Positions 1-7,864 of a stretch of 33,050 nucleotides of DNA are shown in pieces. Numbering within the stretch: the first letter of the stretch is position 1; each line of letters starts with the position of its first letter. The notes under the pieces were generated by a model. That model worked only from the letters and a program-made list of their open reading frames with translations, did no database searches and was not told where the DNA came from. Made by a program: the position numbers and the translations under genes. Origin of the DNA: JBDHRG01 sp039807445 (GTDB lineage Bacteria > Pseudomonadota > Gammaproteobacteria > Competibacterales > Competibacteraceae); NCBI GenBank assembly GCA_039807445.1, contig JBDHRG010000019.1, positions 1 through 33,050 of the forward strand, written 5' to 3'.

Positions 1-690
1 CTGCGCCAGCGCCGCCTTCATCCGCTCGACCGAGTCGAGCGGAATGCCGCTGTCGGCGCCGCCGTACAGCCCGAGCACCGGCACCTTCAGCTCGCGCGCG
101 AGCTCGAGCGGATGCCTGGGCATGTTCGCCGTCGCCTGACCCTCGAGCCGGCCGTACCAGGCGACGCCCGCCTTGAGCTGCGGGTTGTGGACGCTGTACA
201 GCCAGGTGATGCGCCCGCCCCAGCAGAAGCCGGTGACCGCGAGCCGCGTGCCGTCGGCGGCACCGCTCGCGCGCGCCCAGGCGACGCAGGCGTCGAGGTC
301 GGCCATCACCTGTGCGTCGGGCACCTTGGCCACGACGGTCTGGAGGATGGTCTGGATGTCCTCGATCCTGGCCACGTCGCCCTGGCGTGCGTACAGCTCG
401 GGCGCGACGGCGAGGTAGCCGAGCCGGGCGAGGCGTCGGCAGACGTCCTTGATGTGCTCGTGCACGCCGAAGATCTCCTGCACCACCAGCACCAGCGCTA
501 GGCCCCGCTTGCCGGCGGGTTGCGCGCGGTAGGCCGGAATCTTGCCGTCGGCGGTCGGGATCTCGACCAGGCCGGCGTCGAGCCCGTCGGCGGGGGTCAG
601 GATGGTTTCGGCGGCAAGCGGTTGCACCGCCAGCGCGAAACCGCTGGCGAGCGCGGCGACGACGAAGTCGCGGCGGGTGAAGTCGTGCAT
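1..690 (-). CDS. Dienelactone hydrolase family protein, Tat-exported (3' end outside window)
   Basis: The visible part is 230 residues. It opens with MHDFTRRDFVVAALASGFAL, a twin-arginine (RRDF) signal followed by a hydrophobic stretch and an AxA-like site near LAAE, so export by Tat is likely. The body is an alpha/beta hydrolase of the dienelactone hydrolase type. It has a QEIFG segment carrying the family Glu, and GFCWGGR with the nucleophilic Cys in place of the usual Ser. A GLYGGADSGIP segment probably carries the acid residue. The catalytic His lies beyond the window edge. The ATG at 690 follows a strong AGGAGG about 8 bases upstream. Exported paralogues are common and mostly uncharacterised, so chloroaromatic breakdown should not be assumed. 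The gene reads leftward, alone, after a 269-bp gap that holds a fold-back element. Confidence 0.9.
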   Translation of the reverse strand, partial: MHDFTRRDFVVAALASGFALAVQPLAAETILTPADGLDAGLVEIPTADGKIPAYRAQPAGKRGLALVLVVQEIFGVHEHIKDVCRRLARLGYLAVAPELYARQGDVARIEDIQTILQTVVAKVPDAQVMADLDACVAWARASGAADGTRLAVTGFCWGGRITWLYSVHNPQLKAGVAWYGRLEGQATANMPRHPLELARELKVPVLGLYGGADSGIPLDSVERMKAALAQ

Positions 691-799
691 CGGGGCGTCC
701 TCCTGCGATGGGCACACCCGGGACAGTCTGGCAGGCCGTGGGCGGATTGCCCGCCCTCTCTACGGATCGCAAGAAGTGTCGCCGCCTTGGTGGTGAGCG

Positions 800-929
800 G
801 TGCTCCGGGGGCTACCGCTGCGCTCATTCTCGGCGTACCTCCGTGTACGCCTCCGAGGTACGGTGCCGCTCCGCGCTGTCCATGCGCCCGCAGCGCGTGT
901 AATCCGCTCCGCGATAGCCCCCGGAGCGC
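800..929. repeat. 130-bp fold-back (inverted-repeat) element, REPIN/MITE-like
   Basis: Two 19-bp arms (800-818 and 911-929) are inverted copies with 17 of 19 matches. The core GCTCCGGGGGCTA (802-814) is perfectly complementary to 915-927. Inside are further dyads: GGCGTA/TACGCC, TACCTC/GAGGTA and CGCGCTG/CAGCGCG. The whole segment could therefore fold into a branched cruciform or RNA. It lies between the stop of the ABC ATPase gene and the start of the hydrolase gene, both on the minus strand. No clear target-site duplication flanks it, and I saw no second copy in the window. It could be a REPIN/MITE-like element or a structured transcript end. Confidence 0.6.
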
Positions 930-959
930 CGCAATCGGCGTTGGTTGTTGAAGTCGGCA

Positions 960-1736
960 TCACGCCGGCGCGAACACCGGCCCCTGGTCGGTGTCGAGGC
1001 GGCGCATCGGGTGGCCGTACAGGCGGCCGAGGTGTCCGGCGGACAGCAGCACGTCGGCCGGGCCGACCAGCGCTTCGCCGCCGCCGAACAAGAGCAGCAC
1101 GCGGTCGCAGAAGCGCGCGGTCAGCGTCGGGTCGTGGCTGACCATGATCCAGGCGCGGTGCCCGGCTTCGAGCCGCGCGGCGAGCCGTCCGAGCAGGCCG
1201 ATCTGGTGCGCGATGTCGAGGTGGTTGGTCGGTTCGTCGAGCAGCAGCAGTCTTGGTGCCTGCGCCAGCAGCGTCGCCAACCCCAGCCGCCGGCGCTCGC
1301 CGCCCGACAGCGAGCCGACGCGGCGCGCCTCGAAGCCGGCCAGCCCGACCTCGGCCAGCGCGGCGCGCGCGCAGGCGAGATCGGCTTCGCCTTCCCAGCC
1401 CCAGTGGCCGAGGTGGGGGTGGCGGCCGATCAGCACGGTTTCGAGCACCGAGGCCGGGAAGGCATCCTCGTGGTCTTGCGGCAGCAGCCCGAGCAGGCGT
1501 GCGAGGCGCTTGCGCGGCAGCCGTGCCAGCGGCTCGCCGAGCACGCGCACTTCGCCCGCCGCCGGCGGCCGCAGCCCGGCCAGGGTGTGCAGCAGCGTGG
1601 TCTTGCCGACGCCGTTGCCGCCGAGCACGCCCCAGCGCTCGCCGGCGCGCACCTCGAGGTCGAGTCCGGCGCAGACGCGCTTGGCGCCGACCTCGACCGT
1701 CAGGGCGTGGGTGGACAGCAGGATCTCAGTCGCCAC
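960..1736 (-). CDS. ABC transporter ATP-binding protein, FecE/BtuD type
   Basis: This 258-residue ATPase powers uptake of a metal chelate, most likely siderophore, haem or cobalamin. All ABC motifs are present: Walker A GGNGVGKTT near residue 40, a Q-loop near LLPQDHED, the signature LSGGERRRL, Walker B LLLLDEP, and a switch His in MVSHDP. The start is GTG at 1736. The gene overlaps the upstream permease by 11 bp, so the two are translationally coupled. It is clearly closer to the FecE/BtuD importers than to exporters. The substrate cannot be read from the sequence: no periplasmic binding protein or TonB receptor is in the window, and I did not recognise a cobalamin riboswitch upstream. Confidence 0.93.
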   Translation of the reverse strand: MATEILLSTHALTVEVGAKRVCAGLDLEVRAGERWGVLGGNGVGKTTLLHTLAGLRPPAAGEVRVLGEPLARLPRKRLARLLGLLPQDHEDAFPASVLETVLIGRHPHLGHWGWEGEADLACARAALAEVGLAGFEARRVGSLSGGERRRLGLATLLAQAPRLLLLDEPTNHLDIAHQIGLLGRLAARLEAGHRAWIMVSHDPTLTARFCDRVLLLFGGGEALVGPADVLLSAGHLGRLYGHPMRRLDTDQGPVFAPA

Positions 1737-2697
1737 GGCGGCCGTGCAGCAGCCACAGGAACAGCGGCACGCCGATCAGTGCGGTGACGGTGCCCACGGG
1801 CAACTGCTGCGGCGCGATCACGGTGCGCGCCAGCGTGTCGGCGATCACCAGCAGGCTGCCGCCGGCGAGTGCCGCGGCCGGCAGCAGCAGGCGATGGTCG
1901 GCGCCGATCGCCAGGCGCAGCAGGTGCGGCGTCACCAGCCCGACGAAGCCGACGCTGCCGGCGAGCGTGACGGCGCCGGCGGCGAGCAGCGAGGCGAGCC
2001 CGTACAGCGCGTAACGCAGCGGTCGCACCGCGACGCCGAGGCTGGCGGCAGTCAGCTCGCCGTGCGCGAGCACGTTCAGCGCCCGCGCCAGCGGCAGCGC
2101 GAGCAGCAGCCCCGCGGCCAGCACCGCCAGCCCGGCCAGCGGCGCCGGCGGGGTCGAGAGGTCGCCCATCAGCCAGAACACCATGCCGCGCAGCCCCGGG
2201 TCCGGGGCCAGCGACAGCAGCAGCCCGATCAGCGCGCCCCAGCCGGCGGCGACGATCACGCCGGTCAGCAGCAGCCGCAGCGGCGTCCACGCGCCGCGGC
2301 CGTGGGCGATGCCGAACACCAGCGCCATCGAGGCCAGCGCCCCGCCCGCGGCGCCGGCGTCGATCCACCAGCCGGAGGCGCCGGCGAGCATCAGCCCGAG
2401 CGCACCGACCGCGGCGCCGCCCGAGACGCCGAGCACGTAGGGGTCGGCGAGCGGGTTGCGCAGCAGCACCTGCATCAGCGCGCCCGACAGCGCCAGCATG
2501 CCGCCGGTGGCGAAGGCGGCGAGCGCGCGCGGCAACCGCAGCTCGAGGATCACCGCCAGCGCCGGCGAATCGATGCCGCGCAGCCCGTCGAGCAGCGCCC
2601 CCAGGCCGATGCCGGCGCTGCCCCGGCTCAACGCCCAGGCGAGGCTCGCGCACGCCAGCGCCGCGAGCAGCGTCAGGGTCAGCGCGGCGCGGCGCAC
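1726..2697 (-). CDS. FecCD/BtuC-family permease of an iron-chelate or cobalamin ABC importer
   Basis: This 323-residue, strongly hydrophobic protein has about ten membrane segments and the FecCD family signatures. These include LRLPRALAAFATGGMLALSG near the N-terminus, then LLRNPLADPYVLGVSGGAA, and GFVGLVTPHLLRLAIG, the loop that contacts the ATPase. Length and order match BtuC and FhuB-half proteins. The start is taken as GTG at 2697, two bases after the stop of the HAD gene. No good ribosome-binding site is visible, so translation is probably coupled. The frame stays open upstream through the HAD gene, but that is a shadow frame. With the ATPase it forms the membrane core of one importer. 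Confidence 0.92.
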   Translation of the reverse strand: MRRAALTLTLLAALACASLAWALSRGSAGIGLGALLDGLRGIDSPALAVILELRLPRALAAFATGGMLALSGALMQVLLRNPLADPYVLGVSGGAAVGALGLMLAGASGWWIDAGAAGGALASMALVFGIAHGRGAWTPLRLLLTGVIVAAGWGALIGLLLSLAPDPGLRGMVFWLMGDLSTPPAPLAGLAVLAAGLLLALPLARALNVLAHGELTAASLGVAVRPLRYALYGLASLLAAGAVTLAGSVGFVGLVTPHLLRLAIGADHRLLLPAAALAGGSLLVIADTLARTVIAPQQLPVGTVTALIGVPLFLWLLHGRRGD

Positions 2698-2699
2698 GC

Positions 2700-3356
2700 T
2701 CAGCCGCGCAGGCTGATCACGGGCCAGCCGCGGCTGCGCGCGTGCTGCGCGAGCACCGGGTCGGGATCGACCGCGACCGGCCGCGCGACGTGCGCCAGCA
2801 GCGGGATGTCGTTGTGCGAATCGCTGTAGAACCAGGCACCCTCGAGCGCGTGGCCGGTTTCGGTGCGCCAAGCTTCGAGCCGGCGGATTTTTCCCGCCTG
2901 GAAGCAGGGCACGCCGGTCGCGCGGCCGGTGTAGCGCCCGTCGATCCGTTCGGCCTCGGTCGCGAGCAGGTGCGGCACGCCGAGCAGCTCGGCGATCGGT
3001 TCGGTGACGAAGCGGTTGGTCGCGGTGACGATCACCAGCGTGTCGCCGGCGTCGCGGTGGCGTTCGAGCAGCTCGAAGGCTTTGTCTTGCAGCACCGGGC
3101 GGATGTGCGCCTCGACGAACTCGACGCGCCACGCCAGCAGCGTCTCCAGCGGGTGGGCGGCCAGCGGCTCGAGCGCGAACGCCGTGTACCGGTCGAAATC
3201 GAGCGTGCCGGCGCGGTACTCGGCTTCGAAGCGGCCGTTCTCGCGCGCATGCCGCTCGGCGTCGACCGCACCGCGTTCGATCAGGTGGTGGGCCCACAGC
3301 GAGCCGCTGTCGCCGGCGATCAGGGTGTGGTCGAGATCGAACAGGGCCAGGCTCAC
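2700..3356 (-). CDS. HAD-superfamily subfamily IB phosphatase (SerB-like)
   Basis: This 218-residue enzyme begins VSLALFDLDHTLIAGDSGS. The DxDxT motif supplies the nucleophile and acid Asp residues of a HAD phosphatase. Motif II lies in TLVIVTATN, a Lys in GKIRRLEAW, and motif III in FYSDSHNDIPLL. The family is HAD-IB (TIGR01490-like), relatives of phosphoserine phosphatase, and the true substrate is unknown. The start GTG at 3356 is preceded by GGAG with 8-base spacing. A longer in-frame start at 3482 would add residues with no family counterpart. The gene is divergent from rppH, an order I recall from Pseudomonas. It is followed after two bases by the importer permease, so all three minus-strand genes are probably co-transcribed. 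Confidence 0.9.
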   Translation of the reverse strand: MSLALFDLDHTLIAGDSGSLWAHHLIERGAVDAERHARENGRFEAEYRAGTLDFDRYTAFALEPLAAHPLETLLAWRVEFVEAHIRPVLQDKAFELLERHRDAGDTLVIVTATNRFVTEPIAELLGVPHLLATEAERIDGRYTGRATGVPCFQAGKIRRLEAWRTETGHALEGAWFYSDSHNDIPLLAHVARPVAVDPDPVLAQHARSRGWPVISLRG

Positions 3357-3482
3357 GCGCGGTTCTCCAGCGAGGCGGAAAACGGGCGAGCGTAGCCGAT
3401 GGCGGCGGGGTCGGCAATGGCAAAAGCGGACCGTTTGTGGAAAAATGAAAATCAACGCGATCATCGACAGAATGGTTTGCAA

Positions 3483-4091
3483 GTGATTGATTCAGAAGGT
3501 TTCAGATCCAACGTCGGCATCATCCTCTGCAACGGTGACGGGCGTCTGTTCTGGGGCAGGCGAATCGGGCAGAAATCCTGGCAGTTCCCGCAGGGGGGCA
3601 TCCGGCGCCACGAGTCGCCCGAGCAGGCGATGTTCCGCGAGCTCGACGAAGAGGTCGGGCTGAAACCCGAGCACGTCGAGGTGATCGGCTGCACCCGCGG
3701 CTGGCTGCGCTACCGTCTGCCCAAGCGCCTGGTCCGCCGCAACAGCAAGCCGACCTGCATCGGCCAGAAGCAAGTGTGGTTCCTGCTGCGCATGCGCGGT
3801 GCGGAGTCGGACGTGAAGCTCGACAACTCGGAACGACCCGAATTCGACCACTGGTGCTGGGTCGACTACTGGTACCCGCTCGAAGCGGTGGTGCCGTTCA
3901 AGCGCTACGTCTACCTGCGCGCGCTGCAGCAGCTCGCGCAACTGGTCTTCCCCGAGGGCAAGGCCCCGCCGCCGCCCGAAGACGTGCTGGCGCGCTTCGA
4001 GCAGGCGCGTCGCGAGCGCGCCGAGCGCTCGCTGCGTCCGTGCCTGCCCGCCGCGCTGCCGCGTCCGCCGCGCGCCCCGCAACCGCGCTGA
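3483..4091 (+). CDS. rppH: RNA 5'-pyrophosphohydrolase (Nudix)
   Basis: This 202-residue RppH removes pyrophosphate from 5'-triphosphate mRNA ends and so opens the RNase E decay route. The Nudix box is complete: GGIRRHESPEQ followed by AMFRELDEEVGL fits GX5EX7REUXEEXGU. Family landmarks include IDSEGFRSNVGIIL at the N-terminus, WGRRIGQKSWQFPQGG, and QKQVWFLL. The start is GTG at 3483 because RppH proteins begin at this IDSEGF block. In-frame upstream codons to 3399 add an unrelated 28 residues. The C-terminal tail of about 40 residues is rich in Arg, Pro and Ala and longer than in E. coli. ptsP follows after 26 bases, the pairing I recall from Pseudomonas. Confidence 0.95.
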   Translation: MIDSEGFRSNVGIILCNGDGRLFWGRRIGQKSWQFPQGGIRRHESPEQAMFRELDEEVGLKPEHVEVIGCTRGWLRYRLPKRLVRRNSKPTCIGQKQVWFLLRMRGAESDVKLDNSERPEFDHWCWVDYWYPLEAVVPFKRYVYLRALQQLAQLVFPEGKAPPPPEDVLARFEQARRERAERSLRPCLPAALPRPPRAPQPR

Positions 4092-4117
4092 ACCCGCCGG
4101 CGCCGGAGGAGGGGGCG

Positions 4118-6400
4118 ATGCTGGATTCGTTGCAGCGGATCGTGCAGGAAGTCAACGCCGCGCACGATCTGGACGAGGCGCTGACGCTGATCGTCGAGCG
4201 CGTGCGCGCGGCGATGGGGGCCGATGTCTGCTCGGTGTACCTGTACGACGAGGCGCGCCGCGAGCAGGTGCTGATGGCGACCGAGGGCTTGCGCCCCGGG
4301 GCGGTCGGGCGCGTGCGCATCCCGGTCGGCAAGGGGCTGGTCGGCTTGATCACCAGCCGCGCCGAACCGCTGAATCTCGAGAACGCACCCGACCATCCGG
4401 CCTTCATGTTCGTCGCCGCGACCGGCGAGGCGCCGTTTCACGGCTTTCTCGGCGTGCCGATCGTGCGCCGGCGCAAGATCCTCGGCGTGCTGGTGGTACA
4501 GCAGCGGCTGCAGCGCAAGTACACCGACGAGGAGGTCGCCTTCCTGGTGACGCTGGCAGCACAGCTGGCCGGCTCGATCACGCAGGCCGAGCTGCGCCAG
4601 GCGCTCGACCGCATGGACGCCGACGAACTTGCCGGCACGGTGTTCATCGAGGGCGTGGCTTCGGCGCGCGGCCTCGGCATCGGCCAGGCGCTGGTGGTGT
4701 TTCCCGACGCCGACCTCGACTCGGTGCCCGACCGCGAGCTCGGGCCCGAGGCGATCGAGCCCGAGTGCGAGCGCTTCCGTCAGGCGGTCGAGCGCGAGCT
4801 GGTCGAGCTCAAGCACCTGGGCGAGCGCATGGGGCGCTGCCTGTCGCCGGGCGACCAGGCGCTGTTCGACGCCTACGCGCTGCTGCTCTCCAGCGACAGC
4901 CTGGTCGAGGGCACGCTGGCACGGGTGCGCGAGGAGGCCAACTGGGCGCCCGGGGCGCTGCGCGCGACCATCGCCGAATACGCCAATGTGTTCGAAGAGA
5001 TGGACGACGAGTATCTGCGCGGGCGCGCCGCCGACATCCGCGACCTCGGCCAGCGCCTGCTGAAGCGCCTGCAGCAGGACCGCCCGGCGCAGCGTGACTA
5101 CCCCGAGCGCTGCGTCCTGGTCGGCGAGGAGATCAATGTCTCGCAGCTGCTCGAGGTGCCGCCCGAGCATCTGGTCGGCCTGGTGTCGGTGCGCGGTACC
5201 GGCGCTTCGCACGTCGCGCTGCTGGCGCGCGGCCTCGGCATCCCGGCGGTGTTCGGCGTCAACGGCGCGCCGCTGGCGCGGCTGAACGCCCGCGAAGTGG
5301 TGGTCGACGGTTATTCGGCGCGGATCTGCATCCAGCCGAGCGAGACGCTGCGCGAGGAATACCTGCGCCTGGCGCGCGAAGAGGCCGAACTGTCGAAGGG
5401 CTTGCAGGAGCTCAAGGATCAGCCGGCGGTGACGCCCGACGGCCACCGCGTGACGCTGATGGCCAACAGCGGGCTGTTCGCCGACATCAACGCCGCGCGC
5501 GACTCCGGCGCCGAAGGCATCGGCCTGTATCGTTCGGAGATCCACTTCTTCCTGCGCGACCGCTTCCCCGGCGAGGACGAGCAGGCCGCGATCTACGCGC
5601 GCGTGCTGTCGAGCATGGCGCCGCGCCCGGTGACGCTGCGCACGCTCGACATCGGCGGCGACAAGCCGCTGCCGTACTTCCCGATCGACGAAGACAATCC
5701 CTTCCTCGGCTGGCGCGGCATCCGCATCCTGCTCGACCAGCCCGACATCTTCAAGACGCAGCTGCGCGCGATGCTGCGCGCCGGCGCGCAGGTCGGCACC
5801 GACAACCTGTCGGTCCTGTTCCCGATGATCACGGTGCCGGCCGAGCTCGACGAGGCGGTCGAATACCTGCGCCAGGCGCACGCCGAACTGGTCGAGGACG
5901 GCATCGCCGCGCCGTGGCCGCGGATCGGGGTGATGATCGAGGTGCCGGCGGCGGCGCTGCAGATCGAGAGCCTGGCCGCCCGGGTCGACTTCGTCTCGGT
6001 CGGCAGCAACGATCTGACGCAGTACCTGCTCGCGGTCGACCGCAACAACGACCGCGTCGCCAAGCTCTACGACGGGCTGAGCCCGGCGGTGCTGTCGGTG
6101 CTGAACTGGCTGGTATTCCGCGCGCACCGCGCCGGCAAGCCGGTCAGCGTCTGCGGCGAGCTGGCCGGCGACCCGACCGCGGCCTTGCTGCTGCTGGCGA
6201 TGGGGGTCGACACGCTCAGCATGAGCCTCGGCAACCTGCTGAAGGTCAAATGGATGGTGCGCACCGTGCCGCTGGCACGCGCCAAGGTGCTGCTGCGCGA
6301 AGCGCTGACGCTGGACGGCGCGCCGGCCGTGCGTGCGCGCATCCACGCCGTGCTCGAGGAGCACGGCCTCGGCGGGCTGGTGCGCCCGGGGCGGCAGTGA
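4118..6400 (+). CDS. ptsP: Phosphoenolpyruvate-protein phosphotransferase of the nitrogen PTS (EI-Ntr)
   Basis: This 760-residue enzyme passes phosphate from phosphoenolpyruvate to NPr in the regulatory, non-sugar PTS-Ntr. An N-terminal GAF domain (about 15-165; ADVCSVYLYDE, GFLGVPIVRRRKILGVLVVQ) is the mark of PtsP and is absent from sugar EI. Then come the PEP-utiliser N domain, the swivelling domain with active His365 in GASHVALLARGLGIPAVFG, and the PEP-binding barrel. The barrel includes GIGLYRSEI, TLDIGGDKPLPY, FVSVGSNDLTQY and SVCGELAGDP. The ATG at 4118 has a GGAGGAGGGGG ribosome-binding site. Length agrees with E. coli PtsP (748). NPr and EIIA-Ntr are not in the window. A SixA-like phosphohistidine phosphatase lies 2.8 kb away. 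Confidence 0.96.
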   Translation: MLDSLQRIVQEVNAAHDLDEALTLIVERVRAAMGADVCSVYLYDEARREQVLMATEGLRPGAVGRVRIPVGKGLVGLITSRAEPLNLENAPDHPAFMFVAATGEAPFHGFLGVPIVRRRKILGVLVVQQRLQRKYTDEEVAFLVTLAAQLAGSITQAELRQALDRMDADELAGTVFIEGVASARGLGIGQALVVFPDADLDSVPDRELGPEAIEPECERFRQAVERELVELKHLGERMGRCLSPGDQALFDAYALLLSSDSLVEGTLARVREEANWAPGALRATIAEYANVFEEMDDEYLRGRAADIRDLGQRLLKRLQQDRPAQRDYPERCVLVGEEINVSQLLEVPPEHLVGLVSVRGTGASHVALLARGLGIPAVFGVNGAPLARLNAREVVVDGYSARICIQPSETLREEYLRLAREEAELSKGLQELKDQPAVTPDGHRVTLMANSGLFADINAARDSGAEGIGLYRSEIHFFLRDRFPGEDEQAAIYARVLSSMAPRPVTLRTLDIGGDKPLPYFPIDEDNPFLGWRGIRILLDQPDIFKTQLRAMLRAGAQVGTDNLSVLFPMITVPAELDEAVEYLRQAHAELVEDGIAAPWPRIGVMIEVPAAALQIESLAARVDFVSVGSNDLTQYLLAVDRNNDRVAKLYDGLSPAVLSVLNWLVFRAHRAGKPVSVCGELAGDPTAALLLLAMGVDTLSMSLGNLLKVKWMVRTVPLARAKVLLREALTLDGAPAVRARIHAVLEEHGLGGLVRPGRQ

Positions 6401-6452
6401 AGGGCGGCAGCGACGACTCCGGCGCCTGCCTTCCCGTCCCCTATCCGGTCAT

Positions 6453-6467
6453 CCCCCTGGCAGGGGG
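6453..6467. terminator. GC-rich hairpin between convergent ptsP and dksA
   Basis: CCCCCT pairs perfectly with AGGGGG across a GGC loop in the 69-bp gap between the two convergent genes. There is no T-tract on either side, so this is at best a weak or factor-assisted terminator. Confidence 0.35.
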
Positions 6468-6469
6468 CC

Positions 6470-6892
6470 TCACGCCGCCCGGCTCTTCTCCTTCAGCTCC
6501 TCGACCTGCTTGCAGTCGATGCACAGCTCGGCGGTCGGGCGGGCTTCGAGGCGGCGCAGGCCGATCTCGATGCCGCACGCCTCGCAGTAGCCGTACTCGT
6601 CCTCGGCCAGCCGCGTCAGCGACTTCTCGATCTTGCGCAGCAGCTTGCGCTCGCGGTCGCGCGCGCGCAGCTCGAGCGAGAACTCCTCTTCCTGGCTGGC
6701 GCGATCGTTGGGGTCGGGCAGGTTCAGCTGCTCGGTCTGCATGTGGTCGACCGTGCGCTGGCTCTCTTCCATCAGGTCCCGCTTCCATGCGAGCAGGATC
6801 CGGCGGAAGTGTTCGCGCTGTCCCTCGCTCATGTACTCCTCGTCGGGCTGTGGCTGGTAGGGTACGAAGCCCTTGAGGGTGTCGGCTGCCAT
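6470..6892 (-). CDS. dksA: RNA polymerase-binding transcription factor DksA
   Basis: This 140-residue DksA binds the RNA polymerase secondary channel and works with ppGpp to reset rRNA, biosynthetic and other promoters. The coiled-coil tip motif DPNDRAS (DxxDxA) is intact and is followed by QEEEFSLELRARDRERKLL. The C-terminal zinc finger has four Cys: CEACG and, 16 residues on, CIDC. This is the classical Zn-binding form rather than a Cys-poor paralogue. The ATG at 6892 follows GGGAGGT with good spacing. Upstream in-frame codons to 6988 encode a Gly/Ala-rich stretch unlike DksA. The gene is divergent from phoB across 276 bp and convergent with ptsP. Confidence 0.96.
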   Translation of the reverse strand: MAADTLKGFVPYQPQPDEEYMSEGQREHFRRILLAWKRDLMEESQRTVDHMQTEQLNLPDPNDRASQEEEFSLELRARDRERKLLRKIEKSLTRLAEDEYGYCEACGIEIGLRRLEARPTAELCIDCKQVEELKEKSRAA

Positions 6893-7021
6893 CTCTACCT
6901 CCCTTCGCGTAATCCCCGCGCCCGCGGTGGGCGGCGCGGTGTTCAGGTCGCCGGCTGCGCCGGCGGCGCGGGTTGCGCATGACAGCACAAAACCTACGAC
7001 GAGGGAATGCCTCGCGCCACG

Positions 7022-7039
7022 GCGTCATTCAAATGTCAC
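7022..7039 (+). promoter_or_regulatory. Candidate distal Pho box
   Basis: GCGTCAT-TCAA-ATGTCAC resembles two 7-bp PhoB half-sites (consensus CTGTCAT) separated by 4 bp. Each half differs by about two bases. It lies 130-147 bp before phoB. Two further lone half-sites, TTGTCAT at 7064 and CGGTCAT at 7086, lie between this box and the proximal one. Confidence 0.5.
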
Positions 7040-7104
7040 GATCGGCGGCGGCGTGGCGCCTGGTTGTCATGTTCCGGCCAAACGGCGGTCATCGTGTCGA
7101 CGGC

Positions 7105-7138
7105 GGTTCACGGGAATGTCATATTGCTCCCGTATTAA
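7105..7138 (+). promoter_or_regulatory. Candidate PhoB-dependent phoB promoter (Pho box plus -10)
   Basis: GGTTCAC-GGGA-ATGTCAT (7105-7122) is a Pho-box-like pair. Exactly 10 bases later comes a -10-like TATTAA (7133-7138). That is the known geometry in which PhoB replaces the -35 element. The predicted transcript would start near 7145, giving a short leader that carries GGGGAG before the phoB ATG at 7169. It implies positive autoregulation of phoB. The first half-site is weak. Confidence 0.6.
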
Positions 7139-7168
7139 TTCGCTGCCTCGACGGGGAGCAGTGGAATT

Positions 7169-7861
<693 letters not shown>

Positions 7862-7864
7862 CGC

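Noticed and set aside
800..929. Insertion sequence with target duplications
   Set aside because: No transposase frame and no matching direct repeats at the edges, so it is kept only as a fold-back element.
991..2829. Long plus-strand ORF opposite the transporter and HAD genes
   Set aside because: Antisense shadow caused by high G+C codon bias. Its Arg/Gln-rich translation has no recognisable domain, while the other strand encodes clear families.
3357..3482. Cobalamin riboswitch upstream of the HAD-importer genes
   Set aside because: The gap to rppH is only 126 bp and I could not recognise the conserved cobalamin-riboswitch core.
3911..6364. 817-codon minus-strand ORF opposite ptsP
   Set aside because: Shadow of ptsP. 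It is rich in His, Gln, Arg and Asp with no motifs.
7064..7092. Third complete Pho box (TTGTCAT and CGGTCAT)
   Set aside because: The two half-sites are 22 bp apart and the intermediate 11-bp position (CGGCCAA) does not match, so they are noted only as lone half-sites.
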